From NCBI GenBank assembly GCA_009363875.1, contig CM018683.1, positions 48,101,711 through 48,165,710 of the forward strand: a DNA stretch of 64,000 nt. The letters are read 5' to 3'. Of this stretch, positions 45,183 through 58,672 are shown one piece after another. The translations under genes and the position numbers were made by a program. Each line of letters begins with the position of its first letter. Within the stretch, counting starts at the first letter, position 1. The notes beneath the pieces are model-generated. The model saw only the letters and a program-made list of their open reading frames with translations, had not been told where the DNA came from and ran no database searches. Source of the DNA: Mikania micrantha. Taxonomy: Eukaryota; Streptophyta; Magnoliopsida; Asterales; Asteraceae.

Positions 45183-45640
45183 CACTACAAAAAAATGGAG
45201 CCAATGCAACCCCACTAAAATGTTGCATTAGACCTTTAAAAAGTTGCATTACCCCTAAAGCAACCTTTTACAAAGAGCTGCGTTAGGTGAAGTTGCATTA
45301 GACCTAGTGCAACTTTTTTATTAGATAATGCAAGTTTTTTCATGAAAGTTGCATGTTGTAATCAAATGCAACCTTTTTAAAGTTATTGCAACTTTTTTTT
45401 TTACTTTCATATGCAACTTTTTAAAATTTTTAATGCAACCTTTTTTACCTTCATATGCAACTTTTTTTTATGGTTATGCTTATGAAATGCAACCTTTTCT
45501 ATACTAAAATGCAACCATTATTATGTTTTAGTAGAGAAATATGCAACCTTTTTTCACTATAAATGCAACTTTTTTTAGAGTTTTAGTTACAAGTAACCTA
45601 GTTCAACCCCAAATGCAACTTTGTAACATGCATTATTATT
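45183..45640. repeat. CACTA left terminal and subterminal TGCAAC repeats
   Basis: After the terminal CACTACAAAAAAA come about 18 copies of TGCAAC(C/T)TTTTT or its complement AAGTTGCAT within 450 bp. In En/Spm, short subterminal repeats are the binding sites of the second protein (TNPA); these are their likely counterparts. Confidence 0.9.
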
Positions 45641-45786
45641 CCAATTACATCAAAACAATAATAACATAGATAATCTTAGGATGTAATTTAACATATGGTA
45701 AAATTAAAAAAGAAATAAACTAACAAAACAAATTCTCAATTACATTCATAAAGAGTAATAAAAACATGCTACTTATATTCAATAGA

Positions 45787-48175
45787 CTAATCTTTAAGAG
45801 GTAGTTGTTCCATTAGTTTTTGCATCGTAGCTTCCAAGTGTTCTTGTTGGTTTTTGATATCCAGTTGAATAGCCTCTAACTCTATCCTTTTTCTTTCATG
45901 TTCTTCATCAAGCTCTTTTATCATTTCAAGCAACTCGTTTTTTTGACCTTCAAAGCTTGCATTGAATGATTCCATAATTCCTTCTGGAAACATGTTTGTT
46001 GTATCACCACAATTTATTTTTTTTATTAATCTATTAGTAACACCTCTTCCATTAAGTCGACAATATCCATTATTCTCTTTGTTTATTACAATCATAAAAG
46101 GATCTATTGAAGCACTTTCATTTTCTGAAGATTTGTACTTCTTCATTTGTTCCTTCAATAATATTCAGAAATTAATAGAAAAATATTAAAACGAACAATA
46201 CCCGTACAAAACAAATCTGATGCAAAAAAAATACAAAACATATTGTATCATTAAAATACGAACTTACAATTTTTCTTTTTGTGTCATCATAAGTATCAAC
46301 ATATGCACGTCCTTCTGTCCTTTTACGTGAATGTGCAAACATTTTGGTTAAAGTAGGTAATTCCTTGTTTGGGTGATCATTTATTTGTATTCATGATAAC
46401 ATTAACACATATAGAAAAATAATATGAAACAAACAATTCAATAGTATAAGAAATATTTATTACCTTCTCATCACGAATCCTTGCAAAACTTTTTGGACCA
46501 GCCGTGTGCATATTTTTTTGAGACATGCGCATTTCCTTAGCCCGCAAACAACGCTTCTGGATACACATTTGTATATATAACTCAACAAACCAAGTACTTC
46601 AAGTTATATTAAATCACAAATATAATAGAGATATTGTGTAGAATATTACCTTAACATTTGTATTATTCCATAATCTTAACAACTGTGCAAAATCACCTTC
46701 TGGAATGTTTTTAGGACGATTCTTCCATCTTGTCTTATTATCTCTAAACTGATAGAAATGTTTTTTTCTTAAATCTGCATTTATGTAACTTGTAAGAATG
46801 TCCTATGGTCATAAGAACCCATTTTTTAGCAACATCAAGCACATCATATTTTTCCTTTAAAAGAAATTCGGTGTTAAGTAAGAATTAAAAAAAAATCTAA
46901 CAAATAGAGAAGACATAAAATCACTTAAAACCTTACCAAGACATACTCCCATATCTTATCTTTATGTGGCACCTTGTGCCATGAACTATGGATCAGTGGC
47001 GCATAACTGTGATTACGAGCTATTGTACCTAAAAATCGAGAGAATCGTCCTACTACATCCTTCTCATTTGTCACTGGTCCAACAGATTGTCCAAATTCAT
47101 TGCATATAATAATCTCACGATCATCGACTTTCCTCATACGCACAACAGGTAACATTGTTGGTCCTCTTTTCTTGGATTCAGGAATTTCTGAAGTTCAATA
47201 TAAATTAAAAATATACATGTATATATATATATGATGAAGAAACAAGTGAAGTATTTAAATCTAGCATATTTCATTTTCTAATTTGGAACCTTGTAATCGT
47301 TCTTGAATTAGTATATCGTCCTCATTTCCCAATTCGTCATCACTATCATTCGTTTGAACCTCATTTTCATTTTCTACAAATGTCATATCATCCATGTCTT
47401 GATTTACATCATCTTGTCATTGATTTATACAATACCATTAATATAGTGATAACAAAAAGATAGTAAATATAAATAATGATCAAGCTAAATAACTAAACAT
47501 AAGTACCTTGAGATTTAACAAAATCACCTTCATTATCGTCATCTTTCAAAAAATCTAGTTCCATATCTACTCTGTTAACATCTAAAAACACACAGAGTAA
47601 ATTAACCTAAAAGGTTATCTTATAATAAAAAATTCAACGTTTATAAAAATAATACCTTGAAATGTCTCGTCATACTCGTCCTCATCTTCATCAACAAGAA
47701 ACAATCGTCTTTTTGCCCCCCCCCCCCTTAATATAATTAGGTTTTGTCAAATTATGTTTAAACACCTCCATTTGCCTTTGTGACCCTTTATTACTTGAGA
47801 TTAGTTCAGCCATGGTAATTGTTGCTTTTGTTTGATTCTCTTTTGTTGCATTTGAATCCAATGGAAGCTTTTGGGAGATCTTTGAAGCAATTACTCAATG
47901 TTTTTTCGCTAAATTAGCAAATTTATTCATGGACAATGGTGCAATATAATGCGAATGATGTTGCCATAAAAAAATTCAATTTTCATTAGAACACATGTGC
48001 ATAAAAAATACAAAAAATAAAATTTTGATGATATAAATACCTTTTTGGATCTCGTGGCAAGTTGTTCGTGATCGCTCTCACTATCCTCACCCATAGCAGG
48101 AATGTAGTCTGCATCATTTGCATTGATGTTGCTTGATTTCACTATCTTTTTCTTTAATTTTTGACTTTCTACCAT
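45787..48175 (-). pseudogene. CACTA second gene, Transposase_24 (Ptta/En/Spm) type
   Basis: A multi-exon gene on the minus strand. Likely exon 1 begins ATG 48173-48175 (MVESQKLKKKIVKSSN) and ends at a GT donor near 48040. Then come segments with acidic DEDEDEYDETF (about 47655-47690) and EVQTNDSDDELGNEDD (about 47315-47365); a conserved block RGPTMLPVVRMRK to HKDKIWEYVLV (46935-47170); LRKKHFYQFRDNKTRWKNRP (46710-46770) and LLRLWNN; MHTAGPKSFARIRDEK (46470-46520); LTKMFAHSRKRTEGRAYVDT (46290-46350); and a coiled-coil C-terminus ending MEQLPLKD (45787-46158). The KKHF...W and S.F...R pattern is that of plant Transposase_24 proteins. Damage: a C12 run (47716-47727) throws the frame, and a shift near 46805. 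Exon limits are approximate. Confidence 0.8.
47716..47727. repeat. C12 homopolymer inside the CACTA second gene
   Basis: Twelve consecutive C (G12 on the coding strand) in an otherwise AT-rich region. With twelve bases the upstream ATG frame (47811-47813) does not join the following RRLFLVDEDED frame. It may be a slippage mutation or a sequencing length error. Confidence 0.8.
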
Positions 48176-49478
48176 AGCAGGAATGTAGTATGCATCATTT
48201 GCATTGTATAATTTGATTTTGCTTGCTTTTGCTTGCCATTAAACCTAATCAAAGTTAAATTCAAGTATTTTGTTAAACTATTGAAGTAATCAAGACAACA
48301 AAAGTCAATTGATATCACATATAAGATAATAAATGAAATTTTAGAACCTTCATAATGTTTGATATATGAAACAAAAACATCCAGATATGCAACAAAATAA
48401 AAGAAATAAGAGTAAAAGAACAATATTTTCTATTTGGATTTGTCAACTGCTAAAATCACAAAAAAATATTGCATTTTGACCAATTTATAGAATGTTATAC
48501 ATTGACTTAGCAATTTTAAACAATACTTGGGTTTGAGCAATTTTTAGTTATTTATACATTGGCTGATGGTTAAAAAATAACTGATACACATATATAATAC
48601 ACAATTTCTAATCCTAACATCTGAAGTTGCATCCTAATTAAGAGAAATAGCCTAGTTTTGTTAATATAAAAGTGATAATCATTTATTGATGTTTAAAATT
48701 GCTACGTAGTCTCATTCTAATTATCAAGTGTGAAAAATGGCCATTGGCATACAGATCCTAATCTCAATCAGAAGACACCTGATTATCAAACTTTTAATCA
48801 ATTTCAATCACTAATTGTTTGAATTAATTGTAAAATCGGTCCAATCCTTTTCTTCAGACGAAACCAAATTGGACGATTATCATCAACGAAACCAAGTGGA
48901 ACGATTACCTGATGTTGGTGCTAGAATATAATCGATTCCTGGATCAGATTGAGATGTAAATTTGTGGAGCGAACAATCAGCAGGTCATCATCTTCAATTC
49001 GTATGTTCAACAAAGATTTATCCAAATGAAAAACAGAGACGTAAATGAAAACCTAATTGAGAAGCAGACCTGAATAATCAAAAATTGAATAGCAGGCTTC
49101 CAAATTTTTTTGCCAAATACTAGGACTACCAAATTATTTATCAAAAATTAGGAGGGAACATGTAAATAAACAACAGATTAAATTAAACTAAACCTTTAAG
49201 TGACATGGCATTGTAACAAAATTAATTTTCTTAAGTTAAATGTATTATAATAATTAGCCTAATATATATCTTGAGTTATAGTTAAAGAGGTAAGTCAGCC
49301 ATGTGTTGCAATGAGTCAATATAAATAATTTATTAGGTCATGTTAGAACAGTTGTAAAAATTAAAAAAAAAACAACTAATGTTGTCGACTCATTAGCAAG
49401 TTTTAAGAGTAAAATTAAACTAAATAGTTGACCCATTATGAAAAATGCCATTTTTATTGCCATTATTAATTTTATGCT
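48176..49478. other. CACTA noncoding stretch upstream of the second gene
   Basis: AT-rich, with no supported ORF. The segment GTAG(T/A)ATGCATCATTTGCATTG occurs twice, inside exon 1 (48110-48125) and just upstream (48185-48205), suggesting a small local duplication of the gene start. Confidence 0.55.
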
Positions 49479-52400
49479 TCAAAAGTACCAGGATCGACAG
49501 GTTTTATGTGCAGATGTGTATTGACTGGTTGATCCATCACTATCATCACCCACATCGCACTAACTTTGACGTTTTGACCCATTATAAAGTTTTATGCGTA
49601 AAAGTCTAGTTTTATGTAGCAAAAGTACCATGGCTCGCTTACTCGTTTTGTGAACTGACCGATTGTGCGAGCTGCCATTTTGTATGCATTATTTGACATG
49701 TTGACTAATTAACATTAATTTGACTTGTCGACCCATTAGCTAGTTTTATGTGCAATAGTGTAGCTACATATTGACCGATTATGTGTACTGCTAATTTTAT
49801 TGCATTACTTTGATTGTGGACCCGTTAGTAATTTTATGCATCAAAAATCCCGTGATCGGTAGGTTTTATGTGTAAAAGTATATTAACCGGTTGATCCATC
49901 ACTATCATCACCCATATCGCACTAACTTTGACTTTTTGACCCATTATAAAGTTTTATGCGTAAAAGTCTAGTTTTATGTAGCACAGGTACCATGGCTCGC
50001 TTACTCGTTTTGTGAACTGACCGATTGTGCGAGCTGCCATTTTGTATGCGTTATTTGACATGTTGACTAATTAGCATTAATTTGACTTGTCGACCCATTA
50101 GCTAGTTTTATGTGCAAAAGTATATGTACATGTTGACCGATTGTGTGTACTGCTAATTTTATTGCATTACTTTGATTGTGGACCCGTTAGTAAATTTATG
50201 CATCAAAAATCCCGTGATCGATAGGTTTTATGTGTAAAAGTATATTAACCAGTTGATTCATCACTATCAGCACCCATATAGCACTAACTTTGACGTTTTG
50301 ACCCATTATAAAGTTTTATGCGTAAAAGTATGGTTACAAGTTGACCGATAATGTGTATTGCCAATTTTATCGTATTAAACTGGCTCGTCGACAAATTAGC
50401 AAATTTTACGCGGCACAAGTACAATGATCAGCTCACTCGTTATGTGAATTGACATTATTTATTGCATAAATTTGGCATGCTAACCCCATAGAAACTTTTA
50501 TGCAGCAAGAGTACGCTTACTAAGTGATCAATAATGTGAGTTGACCGATTATTTAAACTGCTCTTGTGAATCGCATTAATTTTGACATGTCGACCCAATA
50601 TCAAGTTTTATGCGTAAAAGTATGGTTACAGGTTGGCTGATAATGTGCACTGCCAATTTTATTGCATTAAATTGACTCGTCGACAAATTAGCAAATTTTA
50701 AGCGGCAAAAGTACAATGACCAGCCCACTCGTAATGTGAATTGATATGATTTATCATATAAATTTGACGTGCTAACCCGCTATGTCTTTATATGCATAGA
50801 GCTATACTTATCGGTTGACCGGTTACACTTACTGCCATTTTTATAGCATAAATTTGACGTGTTGACCCCCTATGAGTTTATATGCGTGAAACTATACTTA
50901 TCGGTTGACCGGTTACACGTACTGCCATTTTTATAGCATAAATTTGACATGTTGTTCCCCTACGTGTTTATATGCGTGAAACTATACTTATCGGTTGACC
51001 AGTTACACGCACTGCCATTTTTATAGCATAAATTTGACGTGTTGACCCCCTATGTGTTTATATGCGTGAAACTATAAAAAAAGGTTGATCCATTTTGTGA
51101 AATTTAATTGTTGTTGCATAAATTTGACGTGTTGACCCATTATGTCTTTATATGCGTAGAACAATACTTATCGGTTGACCGGTTACACGCGCTGCCATTT
51201 TTATAACATAAATTTGACGTCTTGACCCCCTATGTGTTTATATGCGTGAAACTATGCTTATCGGTTGACCTATTATGTGAAATTTAATTTTTGTTGCATA
51301 AATTTGACGTGCTGACCAGCTATGTCTTTATATGCGTAGAAGTATACTTATCGGTTTTATAACATAAATTTGACGTGTTGACCCCCTATGTTTTTATATG
51401 CGTGAAACTATGCTTATCGGTTGACCTATTATGTGAAATTGAATTTTTGTTGCATAAATTTGACGTGTTCTATGCCTTTATATGCATAGAACTATACTTA
51501 TCGGTTGACCGGTTACACGTACTGCCATTTTTATAGCATAAATTTTACGTGTTGACACCTTATGTGTTTATATGCGTGAAACTATTCTTATGGGTTGACC
51601 TATTATGTGAAATTCATTTATACAGCATTATTTTCACGTATCACCTAGTAGCACATTTTATGCATCACAGTTAACCGTTGACCCCAAATCTTGGATGGCA
51701 TTATGTGGTGTGTTCATTATAACCCCATCTCTGGGTTGGTTTTTAATGCTGGGAGGACGTGTGCCTGGTTCGGGCCTAGGAACAATATGACCAGGATGGT
51801 GCAACAGCCATGGTTTGGTTGGACCAGCTATTATTGGCTATTGTGGACATTAAACTGGGTCAACTGATGGTTTATTTTTAGGACAAGGCCAGCCATTATG
51901 TTGTTATAATGTTAGGTCAGCCTATGTTCTAATGATGGGTAGGCCGTATTTATGTTGATCTTTTGACTTGTCACCCATTAGCTAGTTTTATGTGCAAAAG
52001 TATACTTACATGTTGACTAATTACATGCTTTACTAATTTTATTGCATTAATTTGACTCGTCGACCCGTTGGTAGTTTTTTGCATCAAAAATCCCATGATC
52101 GCTAGGTTGCATGTGTAAAATTATATTGACCTGTCGATCCGTCACTATCAACACAAATATCACACTAACTTTGACTTTTTGACCCATTATCAAGTTTTAT
52201 GCCTAAAAGTCTTGTTAAAGGTTGACCAATTATGTGAAATGTCATTCTTTATTGCATTACTTTAACTTGTCGACCCATTAACTAGTTTTATGTGCAAAAG
52301 TATACTTACATGTTGACCAATTATGTGAAATGCAAATTTTATTGCGTTAAGTTGACTCGTCGACCCCTTAGAAGTTTTTTGCATCAAAAATCCCATGATC

Positions 52401-52850
52401 GCTAGGTTGCATGGGTAAAATTATATGGACCTGTCAATCCGTCACTATCAACACACATATCTCACTAACTTTGACTTTTTGACCCATTATCAAGTTTTAT
52501 GCCTAAAGTTCTAGTTAAAGGTTGACTGATCATGTGAAATGCCATTCTTTATTGCATTACTTTGACTTGTCGACCCATTAGCTAGTTTTATGTGCAAAAG
52601 TATACTTACATGTAGACCAATTATGTGAAATGCAAATTTATAGCGTTAAGTTGACTCGTCGACCCGTTGGAAGTTTTTTGCATCAAAAATCCCATGATCG
52701 CTAGGTTGCATGTGTAAAATTATATTGACCTGTCGATCCGTCACTATTAACACACATATCACACTAACTTTGACTTTTTGACCCATTATCAAGTTTTATG
52801 CCTAAAATTCTAGTTAAAGCTTGACCAATTATGTGATCAAATGCCATTCT
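49479..52850. repeat. CACTA internal satellite-like repeat region
   Basis: About 3.4 kb built from variants of one 75-90-bp theme: TTTGAC(N)TGT(T/C)GACCCATTA, then GTTTTATGCGTAAAAGTAT, a TTGACCGATTATGTG segment, and ATTTTATTGCATTAA. The centre (50670-51640) is an almost regular 90-bp array, units starting at 50761, 50851, 50941, 51031, 51121, 51211 and 51301. The flanks show higher-order repeats: about 370 bp (49709 and 50080) and about 300 bp (51961, 52262, 52562). No ORF. Decayed copies of TTGACCCATTA continue to about 54550. Confidence 0.9.
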
Positions 52851-55214
52851 TTAGTCTGCACATTATTTTTATAACTGCACATATTCTGCTGATACACACA
52901 TTGCACATATTCTGCAATACAGACCTGGTAACTCATTCTTAAAAACAAAATTGAGAGGTGGATGTAAAGCACGTTATTTTCATAACAATACATGTGATCA
53001 GATAGCTGCACACATATACACAGCAGACATAAACACACTGAATGTGAATTGCCATTTTTATTACATTAAATTTGAATTGTTAACCCATTAACGATTTAAT
53101 GCATCAAAAGTACACGAAATATATGTGAGTACCCTTTTACTTTGACCCATTTTGTGAGTTGACCCATTAGCAAATCTGCATAAGAACTCTGGAACAATTG
53201 TAGAACAAAAAATGATATCAAAATGCACACCAAATAAATTACTTGACTTTCATTCCAACAATTAATAAACATGAACAAAATTGCAAGATGTTTGATATCC
53301 AACAATTTGATTTTTCAACTATCTTGTTTCTATCTGTCTCTCTTCCCATCTTCCATATTTCTTGGAAGCAAATCAGCTCAATCCTTCATGGAGTAGTAAA
53401 AAAAATTAGAAAAGCCCAGCCAACCACAGTTTATAAATTTTGCATACACAGAACACATATATACACCCATAATGCATACAGGTTCTGCACGCATACAATC
53501 TCTACAAATACACACACTGGACACACAAACGCATATTGGAATACATAAACATACTGCACACATCATAAAATACACATACCTGGTAATATAAACAAGTTGG
53601 TTCTACTCAAAACATGTCAACATAGTCCTGCATAGAAAAATATATAAAAATTACAAATTAAAGCCTAAAACATCACAAAAATGAAAATTCAAAACCCCAA
53701 TAATTAAAAAATTTTCATGTGTTAATTAAGATTAAAAAAATTTTCATTCTTTATATCAAATTCTGCATAAATACACACACTACACACTGCAGAAACACAT
53801 AATACATATTATGTGCACATACACAACACACTACATATATACAGCACACTACATTTGCACAACACCATTCTGCACCCACGAATACACAAACTGCATACAT
53901 TCTACACCCATTATATGTTAGATGTCTGCAAGTTATATTCAACTGCAATTTACTACATTAAATTTAACTTCTTGACCCGTTAGCAATTTCAATGCAACAA
54001 AAGTTGAACAACCAGCTGACTTTTTATATGAACTCTTACTTTTGATAACATTTATTTCAACCGTCGACCCATAACATGATCCATTAATCCATTATGTTAA
54101 TTGTTATTTTTTTACAGTAAATTTGAATTTTTGACCCATTGGCAATTTTAAAGAATCAAACGTACATCCAGTTGACTTTTTATGTGAACTCTTACTTTTG
54201 ATTGCATTTATTTGAATTGTTGACCATTAGCATGTTTTGTGCATTAAAGCAGCATGACCCATTATGTATTATGTGAATTGCCATTTTCGTTACACTAATT
54301 TGACTCGTAGACACATCATCAATTTTTATACATCAATATTATGTTGACCAAATCATCTATTAAGTAAACAGGTACTTTTGATTGCATTCATTTGAACCAT
54401 TGACCGCTTAGCAAGTTTAATACATTAAAAGTAGGACACCCGTTTTGTGAATTGCCATTTTGTCAACTAAATTTGACTCATCATTCCATCAGTAATTTTT
54501 TATCATTAAAAGTAGCATTACTCATTACCCATTATGTGAATTGCTCATTTTCATGCAGTAAACAAACCAGGGAAAAAGACTATACAAATCACAATTACCT
54601 AATAAAAACTCTTGACAGCCAACTGCAACCAAAAACCATATGTTAGCTCTGTTGTATACACATCCAGCAGCAAAAGCACAGCCAAGAAAGTACCATCCAG
54701 TACCATAACCACCACAACCCAAAACCAACTGATTACCGGAGTTAAGACACCCAAAAAAATGGCATGGCACCACGAAAAGGAACCGGACACCCAACCAGCA
54801 TCTAAACAGCCCCTGAGCACCATCTACAATAGGCCCAAGGCCTCCCTAACACACACCCAAAACAACAATCATGTATGGGACCAAAACCAACCACCAAACC
54901 AGGGGCTATATAGTCACACAACCTGCACACACAATATGCACAAGCTTTCATCTTACATAAACACACACTGCATATACACACATACTGCACACATATTCTG
55001 CACACAAGTACACTCAATTGACCCAATTTATGAAAAAATACACACACATCACACAACATACACACACATTGCAACTAATTTCTGCATATAAAAATATAAA
55101 AAAATTAGAAAAATTCCCAAAATCAATATCTAAATTTACACGTGTAACACACACATACCTTACAAACAATAAAAAAAATCTTTCAGGTCAAAACATGCAA
55201 TCAAACATGTTAAC
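52851..55214. repeat. CACTA ACACA-rich stretch with decayed repeat units
   Basis: Alternation of low-complexity TGCACACATA/ATACACACAC-rich sequence (52855-53040, 53440-53580, 53760-53930, 54910-55080) with decayed copies of the TTGACCCATTA repeat. Short ORFs on both strands follow the CA-rich composition and have no homology signal. This is probably spacer or intron between the two CACTA genes. Confidence 0.65.
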
Positions 55215-58200
55215 TCAATCCGCATCATCTTCTTCGGCATTCATCCAATCCCATAATGTATCATCATGATCAGAATCGTCACAACTCTCACTATCAGGTG
55301 CATCCGTGGTTGGTAAATTTGTATTTGCATCAACTATAAGAGGAGGGATATATTTTCTTGATAATTGAATCTCTTGCACACTATGTTGTGCAAGTTGACC
55401 TAACCCATCTTCATTAGGCTCACACCAATAGGAGTCACCGTCAATTTCGTTATTTTCTTCTTCAAAGTCATAGATATCTCTTGGAACCATATTGATAACA
55501 TAATGCAAACCATCTTCAATAGGGTCTGGTACATAGAATACATGTTTCACTTGGGAAGGCATGACAAAAGGATCATCTTAATAACAAAACTTATTCAAAT
55601 TAACGCATGATAAGCCATAATCATCTTTCTCAACTTGGTACCAGTCACAATGAAATAATACAACTTTAAACTTTGACCAATAGTCAAGTTCAATTATATC
55701 CAAAATTCTAACATAGTAATCAACATTACCAACTGCCGGATTTTTGTCCCGTGAACTTGCAAAACTAGGAGTTAAAGATGTAATAGAAACTCCACTATTT
55801 TGAGTAAGACATTTCGCATCTCGTGATTTGGTATGAAACCTATACCCATTGGCATAATACCTGTTATATCTCCTTGATGTAGGACTAGGTCCATTAGAAA
55901 GCCAAAAAATATGATCTGGAACGTTAATAGATATTACCTTTTCTTTTAACCAGCTAGCAAACTCATGACTATGGACTTGTGCATGTTCCCACCGAATTTT
56001 TCGTGGTTGATTGTCATTATAAGCTTCATGCTCACTGCAACATCATTTAAAAAAATTACATAAATATAAAAAATTTATATTGACATATATTATGAAGGAA
56101 AGAAAGGTCAAGAATTGAACACCGACTTGATATACTCATCAACATCTGCACAATCTGAATTGAACAAAGCATAACGATATGCTTGTTCCTTTAAATTATC
56201 ATTTAAAGTGAAAATCTTGCCTTGTCTTCATTTTCTACCTCCCAAAGGATGACCAACATTAACAAATATTACTCCACGTGATTCATTTTCTCCATTCAAA
56301 TCATCAACATCTTCTGCCCCCTTATTAACTCTTGGATTTACTCCATGAATATAACGTGAGCAAAAAGTCAAACATTCTTCAATCAAATAGCCTTCTGCTA
56401 TGGATCCCTCATGTCGGCTCTTGTTCCGCACATATGACTTCAACTTGCATAAGTATCTCTCCATAAAAAACATCCACCTATATTGAACCGGCACTCCAAG
56501 CCTAACTTCATTTACTAAGTGGATAGGTAAATGCACCATTATGTCAAAAAAGGTCATTAAGAATATTTTCTCAAGTTCACACAATGTTTCGGTAATTTCT
56601 AATTGTAATCGATTGAGGTCCTCAGGCTTAATTACCTTACTGCATAAACTTCGAAAAAATGAACCCAACCTAAAAAAGGGATTGCGACATGCTTTGGTAA
56701 TGATTTTCTGACAGCAATTTGAAGCAAATAATGCAAAAATATATGAGTATCATGACTCTTGTATCCTGAAAGTTTCTTTCTGAAGAATGAACACATCGCG
56801 CAATATTAGAGGCACACCCATAAGGTAATTTTGTTTCCTTCAAAATACGACAAAAAAGGCCTTTCTCCTCTGAAGACATTGAAAAACATGTGTTGTGAAT
56901 GATAACATGCTTACCATTATCAGAAAGTACTGGTTGAAGCCTTTCTTTGATGCCAAGTTCTAAAATGCCAGTGATCCTTTGACTTCCCACTTATATCCAA
57001 CAAAGTCCCAATCACGTTATCACATATATATTTTTCAATGCGCATAACGTCAAGATTATGTCGACATGTATTTAATTTCCAATACGGCAAGTCAAAAAAT
57101 ATTGACCTTTTCTTCCATGGGCAAGTGCTATCATTTTTTTTTCTTTTGTTTCTTTCCAAAACGATTATTAAAACTAGAAAACTCACTCAAAGCTTTAATG
57201 CCTGATAAGGGTTTTGGAGGAAGCCTCTTCTCAATCTTGCTATTGAAAGCACTCTTATTACGTCGCCATGGGTGTTGAGCATCTAAAAATCTGCAGTGAC
57301 CCATGTAACATGTTTTCATACTATGTTTTAAGTACAATGAACTAGTTTCATGATTACAACTTGGACAAGCAAATTTTCCCTTTGTTTTCCACCCTGACAA
57401 CATTGAATACCCAGGAAAATCACTAATTGTCCACGTTGAGGCAACATACATTTTAAAGGTCTCATCTTTAGATTTATCATATGTTTCTAACCCAATAACC
57501 CACAATTCTTTAAGCTCCTCAATTAAAGGTTGTAAATAAACATCTATGTTATTACTTGGTGATTCAGGTCCAGGAATTAAGAAAGACAACATAAAATATT
57601 CTGGTTTTAGTGACATCCATGGAGGTGAATTGTAGTTAACCAACACCACGGGCCAAGTGCTGTGTGATATGTTCATTGTTCTAAACAGATTAAATCCATC
57701 ACTTAACAAGCCTAACCTTACATTTCTAGTTTCCTTTGCAAAATGAGGATAAAGGGAATCAAATTCCTTCCAGCTTTGCCCGTCAGCAGGATGTCATAAA
57801 TTTCCATCTTTGGGCCATGTCATATATTTAGCTGTTTCTGAACACATAAACAATCTTTGTAGCCTTGGTTTTAAAGGAAAATGCCACAATACTTTAGCTG
57901 GAATCTTTGAAGATTGTTGATGATTATGCTTGCTTCCTTGTATCTCATTTAGTTGTTTCCACTTAGACGTGTGGCAAACGTGGCAAACATCAACATGTTC
58001 ATGCTCTTTCTAATATAGCATACAATCATTTGGACATGCAGGAATCTTGTCATAACTAAGCCCTAAATCCTTTAAAAAAAATTTTAGCTTGAGAAAAACT
58101 AGCTGGAAGTTTAGCCTCGGGAATCATCTCTTGTAAAGTTGCAAGAGATCATTAAATGCAACGTTACTAAGGCCGTGTAACATCTTGTTGAGAAGAAGTC

Positions 58201-58672
58201 TGATGATGAATGATAGTTTCGAAAAAATTTTACACCCAGGGAACAACTCTTGTTTTCCATCTTCTACCAAATTATAGAACTTTTTAGCCTCCTCATTTAA
58301 ACCTTCTTATATCATGTTTGTCTCCTCTACAGTATTCCTAAACCTATCATGCAATAACTCATCAAAATTTTCATGCATACTAGCTTTTTCATTGTCTTCA
58401 GTGATTGTTTCTTTTCTTGTTTGCGAGGAGGTTTCTCCATGAAAGACCCACACATAGTAGTCATCTACAAATCCGTATCCTTTTAAATGGTCAAATACTT
58501 CATCTCTTCGATGCCAAAAACGGTTCTTACACCGTTTGCAAGGACAACGTATTTGAGATCCTTTTGTCGCCTTACCAAACGAAGCATTAAGGAATTCAAT
58601 TACACCGGCTTCAAATTCAATTAACCGTCTAGGTAAATACATCCACTCTCTAGCATTCTCCATGTCTATCAT
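55215..58672 (-). pseudogene. CACTA TNP2-type transposase gene (TNPD-like)
   Basis: Read from ATG near 58664-58672. Domains in order: Transpos_assoc (WMYLPRRLIEFEAGVIEFLN, CPCKRCKNR, 58420-58650); the TNP2 transposase core, beginning LSYDKIPACPNDCMLY (about 58010-58060), CHVC, KVLWHFPLKPRLQRLF (57850-57900), HPADGQSWKEFDSLYPHF (57740-57800), SDGFNLFRTMNISHSTWPVV (57640-57708), CPSCNHETSSLYLKHSMKTC and FLDAQHPWRRNK (57240-57375); DUF4218 (SLCSKVIKPEDLNRLQ to GSIAEGYLIEECLTFCSRY, 56330-56650); and DUF4216 (HFEVVLF-like KFKVVLFHCDWY near 55630-55670, then KHVFYVPDP at 55525-55555), ending in an acidic tail. This is the standard architecture of plant CACTA transposases, which cut and paste the element. 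Breaks include stops near 57792 and 58013, a shift at the poly-A/T run near 57135, and others near 56950 and 56745. Some gaps may be introns. Confidence 0.88.

Noticed and set aside
49479..52850. CRISPR-like array
   Set aside because: Repeats are contiguous 75-90-bp degenerate units without conserved short repeats separated by unique spacers, and this is plant DNA.
54612..55091. 159-codon + strand ORF rich in Thr, His and Asn
   Set aside because: Follows CACA-rich low complexity in the CACTA spacer; no domain, and opposite strand to the transposon genes.
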